A DNA stretch of 64,000 bases from Thalassobaculum fulvum (GCF_014652915.1 NZ_BMZS01000007.1:62001-126000); one strand, 5' to 3'; positions 15,340 to 24,220 are shown, counted from the first letter of the stretch. A program made the numbers and translations. Notes: generated from the letters alone by a model not told the origin.

Positions 15340-16980
15340 ATGGCCGACGCCCTGAAGCTCGCGATCGTCACCGACATCCATCACGGCGCCGACACCGGCA
15401 CCAAGCGCGGCTCGGCCGCCCTGCCGTTGCTGCGCGAGTTCATCGCGTTCGCGAACGACTGGCAGCCGGACGCGGTGCTCGACCTCGGCGACCGCATCTC
15501 CGACGTCGACCGCTCGACCGATGGCGCCCTGCTGGCCGAGGTCGCCGCCGAGTTCGAGGCGGTCCGCCCGCCGCGCCATCACCTGCTCGGCAACCACGAC
15601 GTGGCGTTCCTGAGCCATGACGACAACGCCTCGGCCCTCGGCCGCGAGGTCGGCCACCACAGCGTCGTGATCAACGGCTGGCGCCTGGTGTTCTGGCAGG
15701 CCGACACCTTCATCCACCGGCCCCAGGGTTTCCAGCTGCGGCCGTCCGACCTGGAGTGGCTGCGCACCGAGCTGGCGGCCAGCGCCGAGCCGGTGCTGCT
15801 GTTCAGCCATGTGCCGCTCGGCGGCGGCTCGATGGTCGGCAACTACTATTTCCAGGAGAACCTGCAGTACGCCCAGTACCTGGCCGACGGTGCCGCGATC
15901 CGGCGGGTCATCGTCGACAGCGGCAAGGTCAAGCTGTGCGCCGCCGGCCACGTGCACTGGAACGCCATGCACACGGTCGACGGCATCCCGTTCCTGTCGA
16001 TCCAGTCGCTGACCGAGACCTGCACGACCGGCGACCCGGCCGCCGCCTGGGCGACCCTCGACGTCTCCGAGCTCGAGGTGCGCTGGCGCAGTCACGGGCT
16101 GGACGGCCTGTCGATGACCCTGCCGCTGCCGGCCGACAATGCCCGCTGGGCCGGCATCCTCGATCCGTTCGACCGGCGGCCGAAGCCGACCCGGGTCGAC
16201 GGCGGGCTCGACGGCGTCGGCGGGTTCGTCCTCGACATGGACGGCGTGCTGTACCGCGGCGACGAGGCGATGCCCGGCGCCGCCGCGTTCATGGCCGAGC
16301 TGGCGCGCGATCGCGTGCCGCACGTGCTGCTGACCAACAACGCGCGGGCGACGCCCGCGGCCTACACCGCCAAGCTGCAGCGCCTCGGGATCGACGTTCC
16401 GGCCGAGCGGATCGTGACCTCCGGCATGGTGGTCGCCGGCTACCTCGCCGGGTCCGGGATGCGCTCGGTCGCCGTGATCGGCCCGGACGCGCTGGCCGAG
16501 GCCTGCGCGGCGGCCGGGCTGGCCGCATCGTCGCACCCGGACGCCGTGGTGGTCGGGATCAGCGAAGCCCTGACCCTGGCGGACCTGCGCGAGGCCGTGC
16601 GGCTGGCGTCCGAGGGCGCGCGCATCATGGTCACCAATCCCGACGTGGTGGTGCCCGGCCCGTTCGGGGCCGAACCCGAGACCGGGGCCGTGAAGGCGTA
16701 TCTGGAGGCCGCGCTCGGCCGCCCGGTAGCCAGTGTCGGCAAGCCGCACCGCCTGGCCTTCGAGCTGGCGCGCGACCGGCTCGGCCTGCCGGCGGAGCGG
16801 GTCGCGGTGATCGGCGACACCCTGGAGACCGACATCGCCGGTGCGGTGGCGGCCGGCATGCGCTCGGTCCTGGTCGGCACCGGCAACCGCAACGACCGCC
16901 GCGACGGCGCACCCGAGCCGACCGTCGAGGTGGCGGACCTGGCCGAGCTGGCCGGCCTGCTCACGCGTCGGGCGGCGTAG
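15340..16980 (+). CDS. Fused calcineurin-like metallophosphoesterase and HAD-IIA phosphatase
   Basis: The 546-residue protein joins two phosphohydrolases. Residues 1-275 are a calcineurin-like metallophosphoesterase with all metal motifs: TDIHHG (11-16), LGDRISD (49-55), LGNHD (83-87), FSHVPLGG (155-162) and GHVH (203-206). Residues 290-546 are a NagD-like HAD-IIA phosphatase: DMDGVLY (299-305, nucleophile Asp299), LLTNNA (330-335), VGKPH (466-470) and GDTLETD (492-498). Neither half has lost catalytic residues. No signal peptide is seen, so it acts in the cytoplasm on imported material. A phosphodiesterase fused to a phosphomonoesterase could release phosphate from a diester in two steps. 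The ATG at 15340 follows GAGGA; a TTG at 15310 is less likely. Confidence 0.8.
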   Translation: MADALKLAIVTDIHHGADTGTKRGSAALPLLREFIAFANDWQPDAVLDLGDRISDVDRSTDGALLAEVAAEFEAVRPPRHHLLGNHDVAFLSHDDNASALGREVGHHSVVINGWRLVFWQADTFIHRPQGFQLRPSDLEWLRTELAASAEPVLLFSHVPLGGGSMVGNYYFQENLQYAQYLADGAAIRRVIVDSGKVKLCAAGHVHWNAMHTVDGIPFLSIQSLTETCTTGDPAAAWATLDVSELEVRWRSHGLDGLSMTLPLPADNARWAGILDPFDRRPKPTRVDGGLDGVGGFVLDMDGVLYRGDEAMPGAAAFMAELARDRVPHVLLTNNARATPAAYTAKLQRLGIDVPAERIVTSGMVVAGYLAGSGMRSVAVIGPDALAEACAAAGLAASSHPDAVVVGISEALTLADLREAVRLASEGARIMVTNPDVVVPGPFGAEPETGAVKAYLEAALGRPVASVGKPHRLAFELARDRLGLPAERVAVIGDTLETDIAGAVAAGMRSVLVGTGNRNDRRDGAPEPTVEVADLAELAGLLTRRAA

Positions 16981-17003
16981 GAGAGGGCTCGCGTTCCGCT
17001 CCT

Positions 17004-17100
17004 GGTCCCGGATCGCCGCTGGCGCGACGTCCGGGATGAGGGTGGAGCAAACTGTCCTTCGAGTCCTCATCCCGGACGGGCGCAACCCGATCCGGGACCC
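17004..17100. repeat. REP-like inverted dimer, copy B
   Basis: Two units meet head-on: outer ends GGTCCCGGATCG (17004) and CGATCCGGGACC (to 17099), inner ends CCGGGATGAGG and CCTCATCCCGG. Same orientation and sequence type as copy A at 6885. It fills most of the roughly 280-base gap between the phosphatase fusion gene and the PAS_5 gene; the rest of that gap has no gene. Confidence 0.75.
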
Positions 17101-17261
17101 AGAGCCCGCGGGGCATTGCGGCACGGCACAGCTCTCTTCCCACCGACGTCGGCCGCAACGGGTGTCGGCCCGCGCGCAAACCGCCTAGAATGCTGCGTTG
17201 CAAACCGCGTGGACGGGTCCGGCTCTCCGCGCCGACGGAGCCGCGTCCGGACGGAGCGATC

Positions 17262-17834
17262 TTGGCTGACGACGAAGCGATTCTCCCGGACACGAGCAGG
17301 GTGCGCGCCCCGAAACTGCGGCGGCTGATCAACCTCTGGCACGCGGCCCGCGACGGCGACGCCGGAATGCCTCGGAAGGCCCGGATCGACCCCATCGACC
17401 TGGCGCGGGCCGGCCTGCTGCCGCAGATCTGGCTGGTCGAACGGCAACCCGACCGGCGGCTGGTCTACCGGCTCGCGGGCGAGGAGATCAACGCGGTGTT
17501 CGGGCGTTCGGTGGCCGGGGCGGCGCTGGAGGACCTGATCGAGCGCTCGCAGGCCGAGGTGGTCGTCGGGCGCTGGAATCGCGTGCTGGACGAGGCGCTC
17601 GTCATGCATGCCGTCGGCGAGGTGTATTCCGACGCCGGCAACCTCTACAGCGGCGAGCGGGTGGTGCTGCCGCTGGCCGACGAGCAGGGCGCGCCGATGT
17701 TCCTGATCGGCGCCACCGAGTACCGGCTGCTCGGCTCCGAGGGCCGTGCCGGCCGACCGGCGCTGGCCGACCTCCGCGGGGTGCGTCGAAGCTTCGTTCC
17801 GGTCGACCGGATCGCGCCGCTGCCGGCCGAGTGA
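17262..17834 (+). CDS. PAS_5-type PAS domain protein
   Basis: A single-domain protein of about 190 residues with the PAS_5 layout: LRRLINLWHAARDGDAGMPRKARIDPIDL at the N-terminus (seen as RLINLWHAAR and MPRKARIDPIDL), then LLPQIWLVE and RRLVYRLAGEEINAVFGRSVAG, followed by strands and a degenerate tail. Such proteins are abundant in Rhodospirillales; most have no assigned ligand, and a few regulate motility or second-messenger enzymes. A TTG at 17262 with GGAG nine to six bases upstream is taken as the start. An in-frame ATG at 17190 would add 24 residues that look non-conserved and lacks a ribosome binding site. It converges with ychF, ten bases apart. Confidence 0.7.
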   Translation: MADDEAILPDTSRVRAPKLRRLINLWHAARDGDAGMPRKARIDPIDLARAGLLPQIWLVERQPDRRLVYRLAGEEINAVFGRSVAGAALEDLIERSQAEVVVGRWNRVLDEALVMHAVGEVYSDAGNLYSGERVVLPLADEQGAPMFLIGATEYRLLGSEGRAGRPALADLRGVRRSFVPVDRIAPLPAE

Positions 17835-17844
17835 GAAGTGCGTC

Positions 17845-18948
17845 TCAGACGTTGAAGCGGAAGTGGAAGACGTCGCCGTCCTTGACCACGTACTCCGACC
17901 CTTCGACCCGCATCTTGCCGGCTTCCTTGGCCCCGGTCTCGCCGTTGCAGGCGACGTAGTCGTCGTAGGCGATGGTCTCGGCCCGGATGAAGCCGCGCTG
18001 GAAGTCGGTGTGGATCTCGCCGGCCGCCTCCGGGGCCTTCGCACCCCGGCGCACGGTCCAGGCGCGCGCCTCCTTCGGGCCGACCGTGAAGAAGGTCAGC
18101 AGGTCGAGCAGCCGGTAGCCGGCGCGGATCAGCTTGGCGAGGCCCGGCTCCTCGAGGCCCAGGGTCTCCAGGAACTCGGCCTTGTCGGCCGGGTCGGTGA
18201 GCTGGGCGATCTCGGCCTCGATGGCCGCCGAGATGACCACCGACTCGGCCCCCTGCTCGGCGGCCATGGCGGCGACCTTCTCCGACAGCGCGTTGCCGGC
18301 CGCGGCGTTCTCTTCCTCGACGTTGCAGACGTACAGCACCGGCTTGGCGGTCAGCAGCTGCAGCAGACGGAGCTGGCGGCGCTCCTCGGCGTCGAGCTGC
18401 GGCAGCAGCACGCGGGCCGGCTTGCCGTCGCGCAGCACCTCGGCGACCCGCTGGGCGATCGGCAACAGCTCCTTGGCTTCCTTGTCCTGGCCGCGGGCGC
18501 GCTTCTCGAGCGCGACGATCCGCTTCTCGACGCTGTCCAGGTCGGCCAGCATCAGTTCGGTCTCGACGGTCTCGGCGTCGCGGATCGGGTCGACCGAGCC
18601 CTCGACGTGGGTGACCTCGCCCTCGAAGCAGCGCAGCACGTGGATGACCGCGTCGACCTCGCGGATGTTGGCCAGGAACTGGTTGCCCAGCCCTTCGCCC
18701 TTGCTGGCGCCGCGCACCAGCCCGGCGATGTCCACGAACTCGATCTGGGTCGGCAGGATCTTGCCGGACTTGGCGATCTTCGCCAGTGCGTCCAGCCGCG
18801 GATCCGGCACCGCCACCCGGCCGGTGTTCGGCTCGATGGTGCAGAACGGGTAGTTCGCCGCCTCGGCGGCAGCGGTCGCGGTCAGGGCGTTGAACAGCGT
18901 GGACTTGCCGACGTTCGGCAGGCCGACGATGCCGCAGTTGAAGCCCAT
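17845..18948 (-). CDS. ychF: Redox-regulated ATPase YchF (Obg family)
   Basis: The 367-residue protein is a universally conserved P-loop ATPase that binds ribosomes and is linked to oxidative-stress responses. The P-loop GLPNVGKST is at residues 9-17, the switch II segment FVDIAGLVRGAS at about 71-82, and NVEEE replaces the GTP-selective NKxD motif, as in ATP-preferring YchF. The C-terminal TGS domain (FFTVGPKEARAWTVRRG onward) is intact, ending DGDVFHFRFNV. It lies four bases after the pth stop codon, the standard pth-ychF order in Proteobacteria. Confidence 0.95.
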   Translation of the reverse strand: MGFNCGIVGLPNVGKSTLFNALTATAAAEAANYPFCTIEPNTGRVAVPDPRLDALAKIAKSGKILPTQIEFVDIAGLVRGASKGEGLGNQFLANIREVDAVIHVLRCFEGEVTHVEGSVDPIRDAETVETELMLADLDSVEKRIVALEKRARGQDKEAKELLPIAQRVAEVLRDGKPARVLLPQLDAEERRQLRLLQLLTAKPVLYVCNVEEENAAAGNALSEKVAAMAAEQGAESVVISAAIEAEIAQLTDPADKAEFLETLGLEEPGLAKLIRAGYRLLDLLTFFTVGPKEARAWTVRRGAKAPEAAGEIHTDFQRGFIRAETIAYDDYVACNGETGAKEAGKMRVEGSEYVVKDGDVFHFRFNV

Positions 18949-18952
18949 GGGG

Positions 18953-19630
18953 CTACGCTCCGTCTTTGGGTTGGGGGGCGTCGGTCGAGGCCGTCATCGC
19001 CGGATCGGATTTGATGGGCTCGGGTCTGGCGGGTTTGGGTGTATCGGGTTTCGGGGGCGGCGGGAACACCGCGTGGGCGACCCGGCTCATGAACCGGCCC
19101 TCGTCACCATCGACCAGCGCCGGCACCTCGCGGGCCACCGAGTCGATCAGCACCGGCAGCCAGCTCGTGCGCTCTGCCTTGGCGAAGTCGGACAGCACGT
19201 AGCCGTGCACCTTGGCCTTGTCGCCGGGATGGCCGATGCCGAGGCGGATGCGGTGGTAGGCTTGGCCGATGTGGCGGTCGATGCTGCGGATGCCGTTGTG
19301 GCCGCCGGCGCCGCCGCCGGTCTTCACCCGCATCTTGCCGGGCACCAGGTCGAGCTCGTCGTAGAACACGTAGACCGCCGACGGCTCGAGCTTGAAGAAC
19401 CGCACCGCCTCGCCGACCGAGCGGCCGGACTCGTTCATGTAGGTGAGCGGCTTCAGCGCCAGCACCTTGTGGCCGGCGATCGTGCCTTCGGCGACCAGGC
19501 CCTGGAACCGCGAGCGCCACGGCCCGAAGCCGTGGTGGCGCGCGATCTCCTCGATCGCCATGAAGCCGATGTTGTGGCGGTTGCCTTCGTAGGACGGCCC
19601 GGGATTGCCGAGCCCGACGAACAGCAGCAT
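18953..19630 (-). CDS. pth: Peptidyl-tRNA hydrolase
   Basis: A 225-residue enzyme that cleaves peptidyl-tRNA released from stalled ribosomes. The signature GLGNPG (residues 6-11) precedes the catalytic histidine in NRHNIGF (His19). [11 protein letters not shown] and [11 protein letters not shown] carry the Asn and Asp that assist catalysis, and [13 protein letters not shown] is also intact. The C-terminus has a proline- and lysine-rich tail of about 40 residues ([18 protein letters not shown]) beyond the usual fold, a common alphaproteobacterial extension. The start is set at MLLFVG, where family alignments begin, with GGGAGCGAG upstream. Operon with rplY upstream and ychF downstream. Confidence 0.95.
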   Translation of the reverse strand: MLLFVGLGNPGPSYEGNRHNIGFMAIEEIARHHGFGPWRSRFQGLVAEGTIAGHKVLALKPLTYMNESGRSVGEAVRFFKLEPSAVYVFYDELDLVPGKMRVKTGGGAGGHNGIRSIDRHIGQAYHRIRLGIGHPGDKAKVHGYVLSDFAKAERTSWLPVLIDSVAREVPALVDGDEGRFMSRVAHAVFPPPPKPDTPKPARPEPIKSDPAMTASTDAPQPKDGA

Positions 19631-19666
19631 CGCTCGCTCCCGAGATCGCGGGGGCCGGAACGGCAC

Positions 19667-19695
19667 CGGGGGGACCGCAAGCGACGGTCCCCCCG
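19667..19695. terminator. Perfect GC hairpin between rplY and pth
   Basis: Eleven-base arms CGGGGGGACCG and CGGTCCCCCCG enclose CAAGCGA. It lies in the rplY-pth gap (both minus). Without a T run it is more likely an attenuating or processing structure that lowers pth relative to rplY than a full stop. Confidence 0.55.
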
Positions 19696-19744
19696 GGCGT
19701 TGTCTCCGGCAGAGAAGGCCGGGCGGAGAACGAGGGGCGGAGGA

Positions 19745-20380
19745 TTACTCCTCCTCTTCCTCGTCCTCTTCCGCAGCGGCCTGCGACTCGGCCTGGGCGT
19801 CGGCAGCCTCTTCCGAGATCAGCGTCGGCGCGGCGATGGTCGCGATCGTGAAGTCGCGCTCGATCGTCGGGCGCACGCCGTCCGGCAGCTTCACGGCCGA
19901 GATGTGCAGCGAGTCGCCGATGTCCAGACCGGCGAGATCGACCTCGATCTTCTCCGGGATGGCGTCGGCCCGGCAGTACACCTCGATCTCGTGGCGCACG
20001 ACGTTCAGCACGCCGCCGCGGCGCAGGCCGCGGCAGGCCTCGTCGTTGATGAACTCGACCGGAACCTCGACCGTCAGCTCGCTGGTCGCCGACACCCGCA
20101 GGAAGTCGACGTGCAGGGCGCGGTCGGTGACCGGGTGCTGCTGCAGGTCGCGCGGCAGGACGCGGTGCTTCTGACCGTCGACCTCGATGTCGATCAGGTG
20201 CGAGAAGAAGCCCGGCTTCAGCAGCTTGTCCAGCTCGCGCTGGTTCAAGACGATCGAGAACGGATCCTTCTTGTCGCCGTAGATCACGGCGGGAACGAGC
20301 CCCTCGCGGCGCGCTGCCCGGGCGGACCCCTTACCGACCCGGTCGCGTGCGCGGGCGCTCAGCGTCGAAACGTTCGACAT
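19745..20380 (-). CDS. rplY: Large-subunit ribosomal protein bL25, CTC-type
   Basis: The 211-residue protein is the long (general stress protein Ctc-like) form of bL25, which binds 5S rRNA. The N-terminal L25 domain (LSARARDRVGKGSARAARRE, about residues 6-25) is followed by the TL5 C-terminal beta domain (VEVPVEFINDEACRGLRRGG and EIEVYCRADAIPEKIEVDL, both shown whole at 20 or fewer residues). It ends in a strongly acidic tail of glutamates and aspartates, typical for the family. The RBS AGGAG precedes the ATG. An intrinsic terminator for the TRAP genes ends just upstream, so rplY has its own promoter in a very small gap or relies on read-through. Confidence 0.93.
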   Translation of the reverse strand: MSNVSTLSARARDRVGKGSARAARREGLVPAVIYGDKKDPFSIVLNQRELDKLLKPGFFSHLIDIEVDGQKHRVLPRDLQQHPVTDRALHVDFLRVSATSELTVEVPVEFINDEACRGLRRGGVLNVVRHEIEVYCRADAIPEKIEVDLAGLDIGDSLHISAVKLPDGVRPTIERDFTIATIAAPTLISEEAADAQAESQAAAEEDEEEEE

Positions 20381-20395
20381 TGGCGTCTCCTATGG

Positions 20396-20425
20396 AAAAG
20401 GCCCGGCCTCCAGGGGTGCCGGGCT
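20396..20425 (-). terminator. Intrinsic terminator of the TRAP operon, upstream of rplY
   Basis: On the minus strand, arms GCCCGGC and GCCGGGC (extendable by one base pair) are followed directly by CCTTTTCC. It lies 70 bases beyond the dctM stop codon and just ahead of the rplY ribosome binding site, so it ends dctQM transcription or attenuates read-through into rplY. Confidence 0.6.
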
Positions 20426-20493
20426 GACGGGCGCGGGTTCTAGACCGAATCGCGCCGGATTGCCAGCCTTGATTGCCCCGGTTTCCGGCGGCG

Positions 20494-21885
20494 TCAGTCG
20501 AACACAGCGCCGGGCAGCCACAGGGCCAGAGCCGGAAACGCCATTACCAGGCCCAGCACGGCGACCTGGATCAGCACGAAAGGAACGATCCCGCGATAGA
20601 TCGTGCCCATGTCGACCTTCGGCGGCGCCGAACCCTTCAGGAAGAACAGCGCGAAGCCGAACGGTGGAGTCAGGAACGAGGTCTGCAGGTTGATGGCGAT
20701 CATCACCGCGATCCAGGCGAAGGTCTGTTCGGGAGTCTCGAACCGGTCGCCGAAGTCCAGGCTCTCCAGGATCGGATAGAAGATCGGCAGGGTGATCAGC
20801 GCGATCTCGATCCAGTCGATGATGAAGCCCAGCAGGAAGATCACCGCCAGGATCATCGACAGCATCCACCACGCGCCGAGGCCGGTGGCCCCCAGCAGGT
20901 CGACGATCAGGTCGTCGCCACCGATGCTGCGGAAGGTGTAGGAGAACACCGACGCGCCGATCACCACGAAGAACACCATGGCGGTGACCGACACCGTTCG
21001 TTCCAGGACCTCGCGCAACATGGTCCGGGACAGGCTGCGGTTGGCCACGGTCAGCAGCACCGAGCCGGCGGCGCCGACCGCGCTGGACTGGGTCGGGGTG
21101 GCGATGCCGGCGACGATCGAACCGAGCACCAGGGCGATCAGGGCGACCGGTAGCGCCAGGCTGCGGGCGACATAGGCCAGTAGCGACGACCAGGGCATGT
21201 CGGGGATGTCGAGGCTCGGCGCGGCCCTCGGCGTCAGCACGCCCCGGGCCAGGAAGTACAGGACGTAGAGCCCGAGCAGGACGGCCACCGGCAGCACCGG
21301 TGCCAGGAACATGGTCCCCATCCGCACGCCGAGCAGGTCGGCCAGGAAGAACAGCATGATCGCCGGCGGAAAGATGATCCCCAGCGTGCCGGCGCCGGCG
21401 ACCGCGCCGGCCGCGAAGGCCGGGTCGTAGCCGCGGTCCAGCATGGTCGGCAGGGCGATCAGCGCGATGGTCGCGACCGACGCCCCGATCAGCCCGGCCG
21501 AGGGGGCCAGGATGATGCCCAGGAACGCAACCGCGATCGCCAGGCTGCCCGGGACCCGCCGGAGCACCACCTGCAGGCATACCAGCAACTCGCGGGCGAC
21601 GCCGGAGCGCTCCATCATCAGGCCCATGAAGATCAGCATCGGTACCGACGGGTACAGCAGGCTCTCGCCGACCGAGCCGTACATGCGGGCGGTGATGTTG
21701 GTGATCTCCAGCACCGAGAGCAGGTCGAGCGCCATGCCGATGCCGGCGAAGGCGAGGCCTATCAACGACAGCACCAGCGCCACCGGGTAGCCGCTGAACA
21801 GCAGTACCGCCAGCGATCCGGCCATCAGCAGGGGCAACCAGTCCTGCAGCCAGTAGATCAGCGTCTCGGGGAGCAGCTCCGTCAT
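20494..21885 (-). CDS. TRAP transporter large permease subunit (DctM family)
   Basis: The 463-residue inner-membrane protein has about 12 hydrophobic helices and the DctM-type motifs FSGYPVALVLSLIGLAFAGI near the N-terminus, GSVGESLLYPSVPMLIFMG, and the central LIALPTMLDRGYDP. TRAP transporters import organic acids and related solutes using a sodium gradient. The ATG at 21885 overlaps the dctQ stop codon (ATGA), so the two subunits are translationally coupled. There is no periplasmic binding protein (DctP/TAXI) gene on either side. Length is slightly above the usual 420-430 residues. Confidence 0.9.
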   Translation of the reverse strand: MTELLPETLIYWLQDWLPLLMAGSLAVLLFSGYPVALVLSLIGLAFAGIGMALDLLSVLEITNITARMYGSVGESLLYPSVPMLIFMGLMMERSGVARELLVCLQVVLRRVPGSLAIAVAFLGIILAPSAGLIGASVATIALIALPTMLDRGYDPAFAAGAVAGAGTLGIIFPPAIMLFFLADLLGVRMGTMFLAPVLPVAVLLGLYVLYFLARGVLTPRAAPSLDIPDMPWSSLLAYVARSLALPVALIALVLGSIVAGIATPTQSSAVGAAGSVLLTVANRSLSRTMLREVLERTVSVTAMVFFVVIGASVFSYTFRSIGGDDLIVDLLGATGLGAWWMLSMILAVIFLLGFIIDWIEIALITLPIFYPILESLDFGDRFETPEQTFAWIAVMIAINLQTSFLTPPFGFALFFLKGSAPPKVDMGTIYRGIVPFVLIQVAVLGLVMAFPALALWLPGAVFD

Positions 21886-22388
21886 CGGCCGTTCCGCCCG
21901 GCGGCGCGCCGCCGGGCGATCGAACGGCGCAGCATCAGCAGCCCCGACATCAGCAGCAGGGCGCCGCCGATCGGCATCAGGCTCTTGACGATCCAGCGCT
22001 GGCCGAGCCCCATCGCGGCCTGCGAATGCTCGCCGCTCTCGAAGGCGGTCCAGGCCTGCAGACCGCCGGCGACGATCAGCAGGAGCGCGAGTGGAACCAA
22101 CGCCAGCAGGACGCCGGCGATCTCGACGGCGTGCCGCCGCCGCTCCGGCCAGCGGGTCCGGAAGACGTCGATCCGGACGTGGCCGTCGCGCAGGTACACC
22201 CAGCCGAGCGCCAGCATCACGCTGGCGAAGAACAGGTGCCACTGCAGCTCCTGCAGGGCGGTCGAGCCGGTGTTCATGAACTGCCGGCCGACGATGTCGT
22301 AGATCGAGATCGTCACCAGCAACGGAAAGCACACGAGCGCCGCGATCCGGAACGCCCAGTGCAGCAGCCGATCCAGTGGAGCGTCCAC
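21882..22388 (-). CDS. TRAP transporter small permease subunit (DctQ family)
   Basis: A 168-residue membrane protein with four hydrophobic segments. The DctQ signature is present: SIYDIVGRQF (around residue 28-37), a tryptophan- and glutamate-containing ELQWHLFF, and GHVRIDV. It partners with the overlapping DctM subunit. The start is a GTG at 22388 with GAGGGCTGGGG upstream. The gene lies about 50 bases downstream of a predicted MerR-type promoter embedded at the end of the merR gene, suggesting regulated expression. The substrate is unknown because no binding protein accompanies it. Confidence 0.88.
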   Translation of the reverse strand: MDAPLDRLLHWAFRIAALVCFPLLVTISIYDIVGRQFMNTGSTALQELQWHLFFASVMLALGWVYLRDGHVRIDVFRTRWPERRRHAVEIAGVLLALVPLALLLIVAGGLQAWTAFESGEHSQAAMGLGQRWIVKSLMPIGGALLLMSGLLMLRRSIARRRAAGRNGR

Positions 22389-22447
22389 CCCCAGCCCTCT
22401 TGTGATTGCGTCGCGACACCGTGGGCTCGTTGCCGCGCTATCCGGAG

Positions 22448-22478
22448 AGCTTAGAACCTCCAGCTACTGGAGGTTCAA
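22448..22478 (-). promoter_or_regulatory. MerR-type promoter and operator over the merR stop codon
   Basis: On the minus strand a -35 TTGAAC (22478-22473) and a -10 TAAGCT (22453-22448) are 19 bases apart, the elongated spacing used by MerR-family activators. Inside is a perfect dyad with nine-base arms AACCTCCAG (22455-22463) and CTGGAGGTT (22467-22475). The three spacer bases CTA are the merR stop codon read on the other strand. Transcription would run into dctQM. The dyad without a following T run does not fit a terminator well. Confidence 0.65.
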
Positions 22479-22901
22479 GTCTCCCCCGAGGTCGCCGGCG
22501 AGCGCCTCGACGATCCGGCAGTCGGACATGGCGCCGCCCTGGCAGCCGGTCACCATGGCCGCGAGGCCGTCGCGCAGGGCGGACAGCCGCTGCAGCCGCT
22601 GCTCGACCTCGGCCAATCGGGCGCGGGCGATGTCGATCACCGTATTGCAGGACTCCCCCGGCCGGTCGGACAGATCGAGCATGGTGCGGATCTCGTCGAG
22701 CGAGAAACCGAACTCGCGGGCGTGGCGGACGAACGCCAGGCGCCTGAGGTCGGACGTCAGGAACCGGCGCTGGTTGCCGTCCGTGCGGACCGGCGACGGC
22801 AGCAGGCCGATCTGCTCGTAGTAACGGATCGTCCGGACGTTGCAGCCGACGGCGGCGGCCGCCTGCCCGATGGTAAGGGTTCCGTTCACCGGTGGCTCCA
22901 C
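22464..22901 (-). CDS. MerR family regulator with three metal-ligand-type cysteines
   Basis: The protein of about 145 residues has a MerR winged helix (LTIGQAAAAVGCNVRTIRYY, then EQIGLLPSPVRTDGNQRRF), a long dimerisation helix, and three C-terminal-half cysteines in ESCNTV, TGCQGG and SDCRIVEAL. Their spacing (35, then 8 residues) is close to that of the MerR, PbrR and CadR metal sites, so it may sense a thiophilic metal or an electrophile. The start is uncertain: a GTG at 22901 with AGGA upstream is used, while a TTG at 22952 and GTGs at 22916 and 22889 are alternatives. It sits directly upstream of dctQM in the same direction. Confidence 0.85.
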   Translation of the reverse strand: MEPPVNGTLTIGQAAAAVGCNVRTIRYYEQIGLLPSPVRTDGNQRRFLTSDLRRLAFVRHAREFGFSLDEIRTMLDLSDRPGESCNTVIDIARARLAEVEQRLQRLSALRDGLAAMVTGCQGGAMSDCRIVEALAGDLGGDLNLQ

Positions 22902-23107
22902 GGCGGTCCTGGTCACCCCACGACTATGCGCCGGCAGCGGTGCCGTTGCCAAACGAACGCTGGGCGGTCTGAAGCCATGCCGTCGGGATCGGCGGGCGCT
23001 CGAGCGACCGGCCGAAGGCCTCTGCGCCGTGCTCGGCGATCAGCAGAAGCGGACGACCGATCAGTTCCTGCTCGTCCCGATGGGCACGATGGGAGCGATG
23101 TAAGGCC

Positions 23108-23147
23108 GTGGATCCCGGATCGCGGCGCCGGGGCGTCCGGGATGACG
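23108..23147. repeat. REP-like single unit, copy C
   Basis: One unit, from GTGGATCCCGGATCG to GTCCGGGATGACG, lies just after the prs stop codon on the minus strand. It is intermediate between the A/B and D/E subtypes and, unlike them, is not paired. Confidence 0.6.
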
Positions 23148-23160
23148 CCGCTTGGCGCCG

Positions 23161-24108
<948 letters not shown>

Positions 24109-24220
24109 GCGCGGACCGGGTTGGTGGGCGGCACGCCGGGCGGCGGGACCACCGCCCCGTCAAAGCGCGCCGGAACTTAACCGCCCCGGCGGGGCGCTCG
24201 CAAGCCGGAAGTCATTTCGG

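Noticed and set aside
13363-17124. A 1253-codon open frame on the minus strand antisense to the permease, binding-protein and phosphatase genes
   Set aside because: It is an antisense shadow produced by GC-rich third positions. The plus-strand frames show recognisable domains, signal peptide and ribosome binding sites; the antisense product is Arg/Gly/Val/Asp-rich with no motif.
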